A stretch of DNA of 64,000 nt from Rhyzopertha dominica. Lineage: Eukaryota; Arthropoda; Insecta; Coleoptera; Bostrichidae. The notes under the pieces were generated by a model. It had not been told where the DNA came from and searched no databases. It was given only the letters and a program-made list of their open reading frames with translations. The position numbers and the translations under genes are program-made. Positions 34,301 to 47,423 of this stretch are shown here, piece by piece. Within the stretch, counting starts at the first letter, position 1. Each line of letters opens with the position of its first letter. The DNA lies in contig QCXZ01000137.1 of assembly GCA_025024175.1 (NCBI GenBank), forward strand, positions 6,820,001 through 6,884,000. Reading direction: 5' to 3'.

Positions 34301-35243
34301 AAACCCGACTAGTACAGCGGAAATGTTCTACAATCCCCATCAGAGTACCGTGGCTCGCAAATTCTTCAAGAAACAAAAACGTCATATCATGAAACGAAAC
34401 AATTTAGCACCAATTATACCACGAGAAGTAAACAGCGACAATACTTCCATCATATCATGTTCTAGACCGATCAGGAATGGTTCCAGCATGGATAGGTCAA
34501 TATTTGGGAATAATTCAAAGGTTAACAACACTAATATTCATGTGGAGCATGTACGCAAATCAAAACATCGAAACCCGAACATACTGTCGGATAGCTGCGA
34601 CGAATATGAAGCCATAACGAACATCCCCGTAGAAAAAATCGTTATAAACGCGGAAAGACTGCGCCGACGTGACCTGATGCGACACAGAACAAAAAAGAAA
34701 CAAAACGTTCCCCTCAAAGAATCCCCACCCAGAGAAAACAACATGAGATCCGTATCCCAACAGTGCACCTTAGAGTACAGCTCGGAAACCATCTCCGACT
34801 CGATTCTAGACCGAACGAGCCCGGAAAAACCCGCGATAGAAATGTTCAACTTGGAAAAAGAATGCCTGAGAAGGGAAAACAGCCCCGCCTACACAGAAGA
34901 ATCTCACTATTGCAAAATCGAAGGGGGCTCCAAGTGGTGCGCGGATTCGACCGCTAGCAGCGTGTCGGGTCCTAGGATTTACGTGAATCCCTCGCACGAC
35001 ATCGTGTTCGCGAAATCCGTGCAGAGCAGAACGAGCAGCGTTTCCGCCAGCGAGCTCGACGAGCTTTATCAGCAGATCAAGTGCGGTCCGATGTACAGAC
35101 GGTCGCATAAAAGTCCCCACAGACACCGGCATAGTCCGAGTCGATCCGATTCGGAGATAAACGTTTGCGTTCGGGACGTTAGGCTCAGACGAACCGCCAC
35201 TTGCAGTGATGATATTAGCGATAAAGTTGAAACCACTGTATAG
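28337..35243 (+). CDS. Adgra: Adhesion G protein-coupled receptor, group A (ADGRA3-like)
   Basis: Exons 28337-28551, 28617-28682, 28743-28958, 29670-30738, 31182-31518 and 32779-35243 are in phase and encode 1455 residues. Order: signal peptide (1-19, FRYLILVYLALVARS); Cys-rich LRR cap; LRRs (about 72-165) whose introns all interrupt Leu codons; LRR C-cap with NPLACDCELLWLLDW; Ig-like domain (about 230-330); hormone-receptor motif ending FCSPEGQWENLNTSACPY (about 335-395); GAIN-like region; seven TM segments (about 730-1035); and a basic/Ser-rich tail of about 420 residues ending ETTV, a class I PDZ ligand. LRR-Ig-HRM-7TM with C-terminal ETTV is the ADGRA (GPR124/GPR125) architecture. At the expected GPS the sequence reads CKHLGYYG, without the usual H-L/T scissile triad, so autocleavage is doubtful. 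Two N bases (30,177; 30,648) leave residues undefined. Confidence 0.92.
31921..32715. mobile_element. Foldback repeat in Adgra intron 5 (copy 1)
   Basis: The left arm (about 31,975-32,130: TTAATATCTCGCTTTGG..., GGGGGTCACATTTTTGAAAT) is the inverse of the right arm (about 32,515-32,700: ...ATATGACCCCCAAAAAA, GCAAGATATTGAG). Arms include CTTTGCTATGG and its complement at about 32,518. A second copy of the left half plus interior runs from about 63,541 to the window end, sharing TCGTCTTTTGTTTTAAAGCT. No coding capacity is seen. Confidence 0.72.
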
Positions 35244-37878
35244 TATTATTTAAGAGTATTTATTGAAACTCGATGCATTTAGTAGCTGTGGATTTCTTTT
35301 TATACTAATTTTCGATCTCTTGTCTTTTGTATGTANTTATTTCTTTAGCCTAAGTTGTAAATAGTTCCTTTTTTTAATTAGATAGTTAAGAGTTCACTGT
35401 AAGTGGGTCAGTAGTATTTTGAAAAAAAATCACCTACAATAGTAGGTCTCTTACCCAGATTTCATCCAAACCTGTTGGCTTAACATGTTCAAAAGTCTAC
35501 ATGTGGGGAGAAACTAAATGCACAATATTTGTATTAATAGTTTTTTTCATAACAAATTTAGAAAATAATTTTTTCTGCTATACATAGTAGAGAAAAAAAA
35601 CTATAAAAAGGAGACAAAAACACTTCTTAAAAATATTAGCAAATTTTATTTAGTGTTGCATTCTATCAGCAAAAAAATTGAAATAAGGCAACCTACAAGT
35701 GAATGTTTTTATTCACAAGTTACAGAATTTTTTTCCTAGAAAATTTTTATCTGTGTACCTATTATATATACATTTTTTAAATAAATTTAAAGATATTATT
35801 TTTTTATCAGGTATTAACCAAATCATCATTACATTTTAAAATGATTTCCATTTATACAGGGTCTTACATTTTTCTCTACTGTACTCAAATTAAAAATCGT
35901 ACGACATCAAGATAACACAATGGAATTTTTTGTAGTTAGACCAACCTAACTGTGATTAATACGTGAAAATTTTTTTGCTGTCAAAGATGTTGAATTTTAT
36001 TAAATTACATAACTGAACAAAACAAATCCCTTACATCAAATGTACAATTATTGTAATAAACATCTCTGGAAAATAAATCAGAACTAGTAGTAGTATTATC
36101 TATATATCTATTATCTCTTTCAGATTATAAGTGATAAATTTTTTTACATTTTTGGATTTCCAGTTGAATTGAGGTCACTTTGTTGACTACTCTAAAAACA
36201 CTTGCAGATCACTTGTAAAAATTATCATTAAAACAAAAAAAGATAATAAGGATGCAATTCTTATGCTATTGACACGCTAATTTAACACTAGAACAGTATA
36301 GCTTGCAAACAATCAGTTGTTTTCTTTACAATAACTGATTTAATGACTAATGTTACTAATAATAAATGTTTTTTGTTATGACAACCAAATTATTAGGTCA
36401 TTATGTTCAAATACATCATGTTGATAAAATGGGAAAAAATTGCTTCTAATTCTGGAAAAATAAACATTTTACAAAAATAAAAAGGATAGAACAATTCAAA
36501 TTTTACAGAAGTGCTGCAAAGGTTATTTTTTAATATGAAATAACTCCTTATAAGTGAAAATAATGTGTTTTTAATATTAAGTATCTTCAGTTGTCATAAA
36601 TATTTTTTCTTGTTTGTTTCATGTCCTGGAAAATTTAATTTAGCAACAGAATTGGGCTGTACATTAAAAGGAAAAAGTGAAACAGCTTAAGCGAAGTACT
36701 ACTGACTCACACATTCAATCAGTTCCTTATCACAGTGTGGGTACACTTGCGTGGTTTGCCTACAGCACCAAATCTATTAGGACAAAATGTGCAGTGTTCA
36801 TTTTTGCTAGCCAATCTATTTATTCATTGTGACTTTACTAAAACTAGCAGAAACGTATACAATTTTATTATACATACATCGAAACGTGCTTTACATGAAA
36901 TACGTAATATATATTTTTGTGCAATTTATTTATATTGGAATGCTGATCTGTGCTGTGATCAGATTGAGGTACAAAGAAATTTGTAGTTCATTTGAGCAGT
37001 TTAACGAAAGTTGTTGCAATGTGGCTTACGTCATGCAAGAATTCATATCGGCTAAAGTGTATGCGTTGTGACTTTTACGGAAGCAGCTAACAGATGTTGT
37101 TCAGGCTTCTATGCAATATTTTAAATATTTATATATTTATGAACGCCTTAAATGGAAATTTTAAAGTTATACTCAATGAAGATACAGTCTGTTGAAATTA
37201 GCTCCTTACAATATTATAAAGACTGTTACGGTGTAAATGGCTATATGTATAATACGGATGATATTGTTAATTCCTTTGGAGAAATGTGTAAAGAAAAGTA
37301 TAATCAATAAATTGCATATGTGCCAAGCAGATTTAGAGTTTTAGTTGCTCCCTAGTACTCAATACATTTTATAATAATATGTATAATACAAGTGTATAGT
37401 AAATTTGATTTTATAAATTTTGCATACATACAAAAATTTCAAGGTACATTTGTACATCATAAAAAGGTAAGTATATATTTCAGCAATAACTTAGGCTACA
37501 CTTTAACAATTAACAGTATTTTCACATGAACTTGATAACAACGGGTCAACAGTTACTAATGTCACATTAATCAGTTAATACATATCTGAATAGTTAAATT
37601 GTAATGTGCAAGTTCATGCACTATCCAGCGATTTATTGAAGCATTTGACTACCATGTTTTATGCAAAATTCAATAGCCTTGATGATTAATCATATTTAAT
37701 TAATAATTGAGAAGAATAATGTGGTGTTTACAAAAAAATTATTGAACATCAACTGACCAAGATACAGAGTACAAGTTTGTTATTTTTAATATATTGACCA
37801 CATTTTTTTTATCGTGCATTCGATTAAGGGTGTCAAATTAAACTAAAAAGTAATGAGGTACCACTACCCTACAGTCAT
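35244..37878. other. Adgra 3' region and intergenic DNA
   Basis: Immediately after the stop codon the sequence is AT-rich with several AATAAA candidates (for example near 35,780 and 37,305), so the 3' UTR length cannot be fixed. No gene is recognised. Open frames at 36,735-37,071 lack support. Confidence 0.4.
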
Positions 37879-38256
37879 TTGTTTTTGAGACACCTAATGT
37901 CATTAAGACTTGTGAGGTATAAGAAGATGGATCCAAATACTTTATTCAATTTGCCAACGAAATTGTTATTGTTATGGATAATGCACAGGGAAAACAAACA
38001 AAAACAAAAATTTTTTTTTGACAAAATACTTTGCTTTATGGTAAAAAGACGAATTTTTCCACTTGTGTATCATCTCAGCCTCGTTTACTATACTAGATCA
38101 AAATTCTATTATCTTGACAATTTAGCAAAAAAACATGAAATGGGCATTAGGTTCACACGTCTAATGAAGAAAATTAGAGATAATATTTTTAAAGGAATTC
38201 CAAGGTTCTTCTTTCTAAATTTGTCTAACATTATCAAAATGTTCCTCTTCAATTAG
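37879..38256 (+). other. 125-codon open frame, unrecognised
   Basis: The frame encodes a Lys/Phe/Leu-rich peptide with no signal, domain or splice context I know. It is longer than most chance frames in this AT-rich region, and its base composition does not differ from the surroundings. It could be a chance frame or a decayed transposon segment. Confidence 0.15.
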
Positions 38257-38754
38257 TTTTTTGATATTAAATAAATTAGTATAACACGAACAGATATATG
38301 AAAGTGTTTCCATCTTTTGGTAATGCCTTGGCAAATTGTTTCATCAATTTAAGTTTAATGTGCAGTGGTGGAAGCAATATCTTCTCATGATCTATCAAAT
38401 TGGCATGAATAACAACTTCAATTTTTTTCCAAAGTGGCTAGTCTGTTTTTTTTTCTGATGGAAATTTTAGCCTTGTTGTAAACCAAGAAGTATGTACAAA
38501 ATTTTTAAGTCATCACAAATCAGCCAATTGTGTTTAATCTAATTTATTTTTTTCAAAACACTTTAAGTTGGCATAAATTTCTTTAAGTTGAACTAAATGT
38601 GTGACAGGTATTAACGCATATTTATGGACAATATGTAGAAGAACAGCTTTCAGGCTTTTTTTTGAAGAGTCTATAAATAGCCTCCATCTTGTATTTTGTA
38701 CTCAATGCCACGTCGAATTGGCTTTGTTACCGATAAAACATTAGGATAGACGAT

Positions 38755-39021
38755 TTAGTGACGGTTTTTGGAGTTATATCTCGTTAGATTGCTCAAACAA
38801 AAATAGCAATCGTTAGTAAGATTTGTTTGCTCCCGCCACACCATAGGAGTTCCAAATGGCAATGATTTTGGTATAGCGTAAATCCATTGTCTCAGTGTTT
38901 CAAGGCAAAAACAACATGCTTTATGTGGTACCCACTGTTTATCTTGTTGTCCTAACTGAATTTTGAAGTAAGCAAAATAAGAATCTTTTACAAAGTCTGT
39001 TATGATTTTTCTTTGTTTCAC
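38755..39021 (-). pseudogene. Fragment of a repetitive insect Cys-rich ORF
   Basis: The minus strand encodes KQWVPHKACCFCLETLRQW, then PFGTPMVWREQTNLTNDCYF and CLSN. This resembles a multicopy insect ORF family (K-WAPHxxCxxCxxxLRxW, FGIPMIWREPxNHxxDCYFC) usually found as repeated, probably element-derived genes. The pattern of CxxC, PMxWRE and DCYFC is retained, but the frame stops soon after and no start context is convincing. Function is unknown. The family link is from memory and should be treated as tentative. Confidence 0.5.
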
Positions 39022-39804
39022 TAAAGTACATATTGTTCATATATATAACAAAAAACATGGGGACGAGAAAGAAAGAGAAAGTTGTATATATGATGTGTCG
39101 TTCAAAAGAGATGGAATTATTCATTCACTGTAATTGCTGCTATTTAATAAAAACAAGTATCCATCATCAAAAAAAAACGTGACGTTATACANAAAAACTA
39201 AATTCATATTCGAAATTATGTAAAAAACTTTTTCATCGCTGACCTGTGATATTATTAACGTTAATGATTATTCTTCGGACTCCGAAGATGAGTTGTAATT
39301 AATTATAAATAATAATATAATTATGTAAACTGTGTAAATATGTCGGATCCAGTTATTGAAATGTTTTTATTCCTAAAATGCAAAGTGCAGGTACAAAATG
39401 TTTCCAGGACCAGTCTTTAACTCTCATTTTTATTTTTAAGAATTATAATGAGCGGGGTGACAATATTTGGTAATCTGGCACCGCAAATGCGCAACAGGTT
39501 GCCTACCGCTTCGCGCCTACAAAATCAAATCATTTTCAACTTTCACCGCCAAAGCACCCACATCTAATTAGGAAGGCAGATAGGTATTGCCCATTACCGA
39601 TGCTGAATAGCGCACCTTAACGACGATGCCGCTCAAGGCTCCCCCCAATCACCGATCACTTCGATTACTACACGACTTCGCATCATCGTATCATCCGCGA
39701 TAAACGGCGCGAATTTATCGGCCAAGAACATTTATTTGCGTTCGTTATCTAATCCGTTGCACGGAAAAAACGGCCACAGCAACGTGCAGTGCACGAAGTG
39801 CACC
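39022..39804. other. Intergenic region with GC-richer promoter side
   Basis: From about 39,450 the sequence becomes richer in GC and CpG than its surroundings, as expected near the promoter and 5' UTR of the small membrane protein gene. No TATA box is evident. Confidence 0.4.
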
Positions 39805-39831
39805 ATGGAATCGATAGCCCACGGAAAATGA
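39805..39831 (+). promoter_or_regulatory. Upstream ORF overlapping the main start (ATGA)
   Basis: An 8-codon frame begins in a strong context (CACCATGG) and ends in TGA at 39,829-39,831. The main ATG at 39,828-39,830 overlaps this stop as AATGA. Such overlap is typical of termination-reinitiation coupling, so this uORF may limit translation of the downstream protein. Confidence 0.5.
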
Positions 39832-40216
39832 GCGGTGAGTTATTCATTGACTTCTCTTTTCTCTCGTCAAACTGGTTCGCGATTTTGCTATAGATCGGAC
39901 CAAGAGCGTGGTCGTGCTCGTGATAAGCATCACGCTTATCCTGGTGATCGTGGCCGCCGGCGTCTGCGTCCACTTCCTGCTGGACGGGGAGATCCGCAAG
40001 ATCATCCTGCTGGCCCTCATCGGTCTGGTGGTGTTGATGGGTGCGTTGGGGTTCTCTATTTTGGAGTGGATGAGACGCAGCGCTCTGAGGAAGGACTACC
40101 AGAACGGAGACACGAAGAGGACTGCTAGGGGCTCGGCCCCGCTGAGCGGGAAGACTTCGTGGCAGTACGATTCCTCGGTGAGGTACAGCAGGGGAAGCAC
40201 CATAAGAGCGCAATAA
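39828..40216 (+). CDS. Small two-TM membrane protein (2 exons), unrecognised
   Basis: Exon 1 holds only ATGAGCG (39,828-39,834) before the donor GTGAGT. Exon 2 is 39,894-40,216 after GCTATAG, giving 109 residues starting MSDRTKSVVV. Two hydrophobic segments (about 8-29 and 40-60) flank a short loop with LDGEIRK. The C-terminal half is basic and Ser/Thr/Tyr-rich (RKDYQNGDTKR, SVRYSRGS) and probably cytosolic. Base composition is much more GC-rich than the surroundings, and codon use is strongly G/C-ended, supporting real coding. I do not recognise a family, so no function is assigned. An uninterrupted frame starting at 39,908 would drop only the first residues. Confidence 0.72.
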
Positions 40217-43200
40217 AGAGATGGGTGTTTTGTGACTAAACAATGTGTGACTAACTCGGTGAAGGAGTGATGTATGAATCACGCGAGGTGTTATTATCGT
40301 TTTTTTGGTTTTTTTCTATGTATACGAGCGTAAAACCCGTGGTTCGATTGAAGATAACGCCTGGGGTCAATAACTATTCGGGGAAATAATGTACCTGAAT
40401 ATTATTTATAATTGTTATACTGTACCTAGCAACGTGTATATATAACTAAGTGATTAGCGTTAATGCCAAAGACTTATCATGATAAACGTAATCAGCGTAA
40501 TTGTCTGTAAATACACAGATATAAAACAACATTTCAAGGTAGGTAAACAGTCGCGTTTATCTATATTACTGTTATTCTGTTTTGGAACTAACCAATAGCT
40601 ATACTCAATATCGAGTTTAATTGCCGTGGCATTCTTCTGCAGTACTCCACCTTGGTTTTCATTAATCATCATTTCTAGAGCGCATTCGATTTTTGCTGCA
40701 CCGGATCCAACCCAGTATGTTATTGCAGTTTTTTATTTCTTCTTAAAAATAAGAAGCACTTTGTTAAGAATACATCCCACACAAGCACTTCAAAAATATT
40801 TCAGATATAAATTTTTGTATTATTTCAATGTGGCAGATACATTTCGTAATATATCTGAAACATCAGTGAAATATATATAAATGTATAAATGTCCTCAAAA
40901 GCAACATTTCACAAATATTTATTTGAAATATTACATATTCAAGTAATATTATGTTGGTTTCCAAGTTTACATTTATGTATATTTTCAGTCACATAATTAT
41001 ATTCTCATCAAGTTCCTATAAACAATAACAGGTGAATACATAAATCACAAATATTTTCATTCTTTAGATTTTGCAGTTTGAAAATAAAATGTGACAATCT
41101 CCATAATTATGCCTTTTATTTTATAAACATACAGTGATAAGTGTAGGAATGGATTGACTACGTCGACCGTTTCGCCGTTATTTCACTTTTTTGAAAAATT
41201 TTATGGTAGCCTGTTCAAAAATGACTAATGTCTCCACAAGTGATTCAGTACAACACGAAAAAAATTATTAAAAAAATATTTTTGAAATACATTGTTGATT
41301 TTCTGAAAACATTATCTTGGATAAGTCATCCAATTTCTCAAATAGAAAGATATATCTTTTTACATGATTTTCTATTTTACATTTTCTTTTTGATAGGCCC
41401 ATATGTGAATTAATAAAATCGAAAGAGAAAAACCCGCGTCTGCTATTAAATTGTAACTTCGCGTTTAAAAAAATCGTCATCCATTTATTCAGAAAATCTA
41501 AAATTAATTTGTTTCTTTTTGTATATTTTGATTGATTTTTTATTGCTCTATCGAATGGCGAAAGCCGCATATGTTGCTATCTATTTTCATTTTAGAATAA
41601 GCTGCAGACGTCAATTTTTTCGAAATAAAACCTGAAATAATGCCGGAACGGAACTGTACGCTCAAAACAAAGCGTCCCTCATTTTCAACGAGAAAATCGA
41701 AAATGCAATAATATGCGGAAGTTCCATTTAAAATAAGAGTAGTGAGATATGCAGCAAAAATAAAACACCCCGTAGAAAAAAGAACATCCAGAAGAATGCC
41801 AGAGCAATGACGGCCCCCGTATGTTGGGGGGGGGGGGGGTCAAGAAGTGACTATAAAATAAAGTTCGCGGCATCGCAAACCATCCATCTGGTCGCCATCT
41901 TGAACGTTTCAAAACTTTTTTTACGGTTTTACAGCATCACAACCGATAGGCAGTCAACAGGGCACGTGTAATGCTTGTACAGCATTGACAAAAAATGTAT
42001 CACAATACGAAGTTTTATTGCAGCTTTTTTAAACTCAACCATTTGTTGTTATATGCTACTGAAAAACAAACCCTTTGCCAAAAAATAGGCTCGCACATGC
42101 ATTCCATTACTTTCAAAAAGCATAAATTTGCTTTCGTTGCCCCAAATTAGATCTCACTGATCTAGCGTACCAGGTCCAGCTTCAACTGGAGCTTTTCTTT
42201 TCGTATTTGTATTTCCCGAAAAATGTCAACAGCACTTAATCAAATATTTTGTCTTGAGTTAATGAGGAGACAATTTTCGGTCTACCATTACTTCTTTTCT
42301 TCAATATACCTCCCTAAATTATTATCCTTTAAAAATGCCGCGGCAGAAACAAAAAAATTAATTTGTTCAGCAAGAGCAACAAGCGGCATGCCTTATTAAG
42401 ATTAATGTTTGACAGGAATGTCCAATTCTAAAATTTGCATTAAAATTTTAGTAAGATTTGTAAGAAAAACTAAATTGTGATAAATTTTTGGCCGCTACTC
42501 TACATACAGTGATATTGTCAATTTTTAGGGATCTTGTAAATGGTTAGCTAAATTTAATTATTTAATTATGTCGATGCCAGAGGAGCCCATTTTAAAATAG
42601 GTTTTGTTACTTTGATTTTTTTTAATGCAGTATCTCAAAACATTTCTACAATGTGTTCTTCAGAATTTATGCAGTGCTCTCCAACTTTTAATAAGAATAT
42701 AACTTTTTACCATGCAAATGAATGTAGTTTAAGTATATTGTCATGAAAAAGTAATAATTACGCAGGCGAAACAGTTTTAAACGAAAGTATATGAAAGAAT
42801 TAGTTTACCTAAATCGAAAAACCCTTGTGTGCGGAATTTTATTGCATTTCGATTGTGATACGGCAAGACCCTTAAAATAAAGATGATTGGAAAAAAGATT
42901 CTGTAAATTTAATTGACAAAAGATTTTGTATAAAAAAGCTACCATGTATTTTTTTTGTAAAAACAGCGTATAAAATAATTTTGATCAGCAGTTTTCGCTT
43001 TTCACAGCTTGTAACATGTTCATTATTAATTTTACACGAAAATGTGTTTAGCAAAGGTTGTTGGCTGTTTATCTGTCTACAAAAACCTCTACCGAAAATT
43101 TTTGATATGACTTAAAGTTACCGAGATATTGTTAAACAAACCATTCGCGCTATTATTTCAAGATGGCAGCCAAACTGAAGGTGTTGCGATGCCGAGAACT

Positions 43201-45230
43201 TTCTTAATAATAGACTGAAAAAATACAATCGCTGCTAACCCAAAAAGTTAAGCAAAATTACTAGACTACTCTTGAATGTTATAATTATAATATAATAAAT
43301 AGTATTACGAAAATATGTTTATACCAAATGCAGCTGTTTCTACTATTGTAGTATGTATTTTGTTTCTATAAAACTGAAGCTTAATTATATTCTTGTGTTA
43401 CTTTTTTGACAAATTTAAATGTTGTTCACTATCGACCACAATACCAAAGTGCTCCAGCTCCTCTAATTATTGTTTTCGGGGTTACAAACAGAAACCATTA
43501 TACAGTTAAAAAGGCAAACTGACAAAAAATCGCAATGTGCTGAAGATCGGAGTTAAAAATCGATCTTTTAGCCGATGAATTCGATTTGCAGGCGTTTTTT
43601 AAGCTTTATATTGTCATAACGTGTAAACGCGACGTCCCGTTCAAAAAAATATATTATCCGAAAATGTTTATTTTGTCTGTTGGTATTATAAAAGCGCAGC
43701 GCAGTTATTTTTGCAGTGATTATAAAAACAGTATAAAACTAAATGTGTGGTCATGTAAAATTACGACATTCACAGTTGCATCTGCCGAATTTGATGTTTG
43801 TAGGTAAACCAGTTCTATTTTTTTTTATAAATGCACGTTTCTGTGATTACAGTAAACGTTGATACACTTACTAATAACAGACTTTTAAGTTTCATATGAA
43901 CGTAATTTCTGCCCGTCAAATGTAGGTATAAGATCCAATAGGTTGTCTTGTATCATAAAATTCTTATGAGTACCTTAAAACACCATTTTAATCATGGCTA
44001 CATAGGTACATGCACAAATATTACTGTTTTAATTCAGACCTGATCTCCTGCTATACAATTAAATCAAGATCGACGAGTTTTAGAAACTTTCTGTCTATTG
44101 GAGCGACTGTAAGTAATATCCTGACTTCCTGACAGATACTTAATACTAATTTCTTTTAAATATGGTAAAGTAAGAGTCCAAAAGAAACTTTGAAATCATA
44201 TACATCTTGTTCATCTTTTTCTTACAAAACAGTTCTCGTGCATATTTCCTTTGCCGCAAATTCCTTTCTGTTTAGAATAGTTCGTAATAATAAGTTTCTG
44301 TGTTTCTGACATCTGGGATAAACGTTTCCTATATCTAAACCCTTTTGACGCAAAACACATATGTTTATATGGCCTGTTCTTCTTACAAATGCATTGTACA
44401 AGATTTTATTTTCCCTCTTAAATGCTTTCAGTGCTGTATTTAAATTAAAACTGAAATTATAAATACCACACCTACAAACCACAACTTCAAAGCAACAGAT
44501 AATGTCCAAAACAGGAACGCGTTCTGCAAATACGATACTAAAAGTATTCAATACGAAAAATGTTTTATATTACACAATGCATTCTGAAAAAGCACAAACA
44601 AGTATAAATAAAAATGTGTTTTCTTTTTTCGCTCTTTAAAAATGATATCAAAACTTGCATTATAACACACTTGAGCGAACTAATTAGGCATCTATTCTGT
44701 TGTGAAAATAAACTGAAAAGAGTTCATAAAAGTTTTAGATGCACCTCTTGTTTGTGTTATAAAGCGTTGAAAGTGAACACCTGCAATTTATCAGTACAGT
44801 GATAAGAAAACGTGTTATACCAAGAAAACGACCAGCTGTAGTTTTCACTAATGTATGTATTGTGTTTACATAAACCTATTTTTATGTTTATTTGCTATTT
44901 ATGCACGATTTAACCGGTACCTATTTATTAATTACAATTGTTCGATAACTTATGTGTGTTATTTTTTGTTTTTGATAAATTGAGATATGTTCAGCTTCAG
45001 CGATAAATACCTAGCATTCGTAGCTTCACTCCAGTCAACAATTACACATTACTAGGTCAAATAGCAGTCTGACAAGTTGCTCAGGTTCAGAGACCACTGA
45101 TAGCGTGTTGGGTGATCTAATAAATATATTGAGGGATACCGCTTCGAACAATTTCTACGTAATAATTGCAAAATTGAAATTTACACAAGAAAGTAGCAGT
45201 GGACGTTACACAATAACACATATTTAAAGT
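40217..45230. other. Long gene-poor AT-rich interval
   Basis: No host gene is recognised. The minus-strand frame at 44,222-44,551 (109 codons, several Cys) is the longest but matches nothing I know. A run of 14 G lies at 41,826-41,839. Confidence 0.4.
41826..41839. repeat. Poly-G tract (14 G)
   Basis: Fourteen consecutive G on the plus strand. Homopolymers of this length are prone to sequencing and assembly length errors. Confidence 0.9.
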
Positions 45231-45299
45231 CGATAGTANAACCACGTATTTCCGAAAGTGACCGTATTTAATTAAAACAAAGTATAGCAATAACAAGAT

Positions 45300-46060
45300 A
45301 ATTGTGTACCACTTTTATTTCTTAAACATTAAGCCGGCTAAATGGCCTCGTCTTCTCTCCATATACTCCTGAAGTCGAGCACTGAAATTCTGAATAACAT
45401 ATCTTACGGAATATTAGCAATTTCTTCCCGAATTTCCACTTTCAGCTTCCCAATATCTCGTGCTTTGTCAATGAAAACCTTTCTTTTTAGATAGCCCAAC
45501 AAAAAGTAGTCGCATGGCGTAAGATCTGGAGATCTTGGGGACCACAGAATGTCTCAGTGCCTGGAGATAACACGAGCTGGAAACAATCTTGGTACGGAAT
45601 CCATTGATGCTCTTGCGGCTTTTTTGTTTGTTGGTGTAGTCATTAGAGACGTCCATAAATTGGGAATGTCAATAAGTTCATGCTGCAGCATCACTCCAGC
45701 AAAATTTAGGCGAACAGGAAGATCTATTGGTTTCAATGCTTAGACAATCTGGATTTTGTAAGGATGAAAATTGAAATCCTTGTGTAAAATTCTAAAAAAA
45801 GTAGTCCTGGATAAGCTCAAGGTTTGGATTTGTTTTCGACTGTTTTGAACTGCGCTCTACAGGTGCTCTAACGCGATGAATGTTTTCAGGACATCTGACA
45901 CTTCTGTTGGACATTTTCAGCTGATCCAGTATCTTCAAATTTACGAACAGACTCCTTTATGGCATGGCCAGATGGAGCTTTCCCGTAAAGAGCAATGTTG
46001 AAAGTAATTCGAAATTCCTACTGTGCTGCGACCACAAAATCATTATTTTTTATTTTTTAA
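45300..46060 (-). mobile_element. Mariner-like transposase remnant
   Basis: On the minus strand near 45,548-45,485 the sequence encodes PRSPDLTPCDYFLLGYLKRK, the block around the third catalytic Asp of mariner transposases. It is followed by KARDIGKLKVEIREEIANIP. Upstream (45,736-45,554) a frame-shifted part carries PVRLNFAGVMLQHELIDI. Stops and frameshifts show that it is dead. The PRSPDLTP-D motif is intact here, unlike in the remnant at 19,270-19,900. Confidence 0.75.
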
Positions 46061-47101
46061 TCGCAAAAGAACATTGTTTTGCATTAAATGATAGATAATT
46101 TGTCAAACAAATCCGCTGCAACCTATGCATAGTAATGAAATAGTAACATTTTCAAAACTTCCCACTCCCATGTATGTCTACGCGAAATGGATATGTAGAG
46201 GTTTTCTCAAAATTTAGAATGCTAAGATACTATAGTTTCCTATATTTAGGGCATATTATAAGCTATAGAATATGACTTTTTTACTATTAATTTTATCACG
46301 TTAGTGCATTCTTTGTTAAACGAAAATTAGTGCTACATGGGTGCAGATTAGTAGGTACAGTGTTCTTTAAATCTTATTTACATCTTAAAACGCCGGTTAA
46401 CCGATGTACTACTAAAAATGATGTAACGTGTATTTTTTTTGTTAATACATACAGGGAATATAGTTTAGTTTCAGAGAAAAACTGTATAATAACATCTATA
46501 ATAATAGGTGCGTTATTTATACTCAATCTTTATTAGATTACTAGTAAACTGCCTTAAAATTATTAACTTTTGCAACTAACAAAATGTATGCAACATCTAA
46601 TTATAAAGAAAAAAATGTATATCCAGACTGCAATCAAATAGAATGAGACCAGTATGATAAGTAGCAACAAGTGCATTCGTAATTAGTAACCGGACAAAAT
46701 GCAAAATTTATTATCCGCATCTATCAATTGTACCTATCAAGCAGTAGCTAAACTGATCAACCAATATCTTTGTTAACTTAGATAAAAATCACGATTATAA
46801 TTTTTATTTATAGTTAGGTAATTTTATTTATGTAATTATGCTCCAGTTTCCATCAATTGCTAATTTATAATGTAATAATTTAAATTGTATTCGATTTTGA
46901 ATTTAAATTTTGGCGCCTTCCCGTGACATTTAGCTAGCGAGCGATTTGTGGCGCTACTGGCGGTAGATATATTTTCGTTTTTCGAAGTCTATTTTTGCCG
47001 TAACCATTTCACCCCTTTCATCACAAACACCATTTTATCCTTCGTAATATTTTATTTGAACAACACCTGCATACAAGGCAAAGACAATCATAATTTTTCT
47101 T

Positions 47102-47423
47102 TTAAGGACGACGAAGACTTGCAGGCTTAACGAGTTCTTTAGATGCTTGAGTGATGTCTCTTCCGTTGAGCAAAAATTCTAGCTCCCTGTTGGCCATTCC
47201 TGCATTAAACCAGGAATCGGGACGTATTTAGGGTTGACTTGCGAAGTTGATCACGTTTTCGGCACTTACTTGTTTTTCTGGTTGTTTCCACGCACAGGAG
47301 ATGTGCGGTGATTTCCTTCTTGATCAGAACCACCCTTTCAGTCTCAGAATAAGGCCTCTCTGTTATATACTGTACATCACTGCCCTTGATGATGGAATTT
47401 TTGATGGCCGCTGTAAGATCCAT
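47102..47423 (-). CDS. Unrecognised 83-residue protein, 2 exons
   Basis: Minus-strand exon 1 runs from ATG at 47,423 to 47,270, then the donor GTAAGT. A 70-nt intron ends GTTTAATGCAG, and exon 2 is 47,199-47,102 with stop TAA. Phases match (1/1), giving 83 residues. The start is MDLTAAIKNSIIKG; later come SETERVVLIKKEITAHLLC and, in exon 2, NRELEFLLNGRDITQASKEL. It looks soluble, alpha-helical and basic, with no signal peptide. The upstream sequence is GC-richer with an unspliced frame extending to 47,477; the alternative N-terminus MFFRLIACICS is possible, but an acceptor-like CATTTGCAG lies just before the proposed ATG. No family recognised. Splice consensus and compact layout make it likely to be real. 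Confidence 0.6.

Noticed and set aside
44222..44551. 109-codon minus-strand frame with several Cys
   Set aside because: No recognisable domain, splice context or composition change; chance frame or unknown decayed element.
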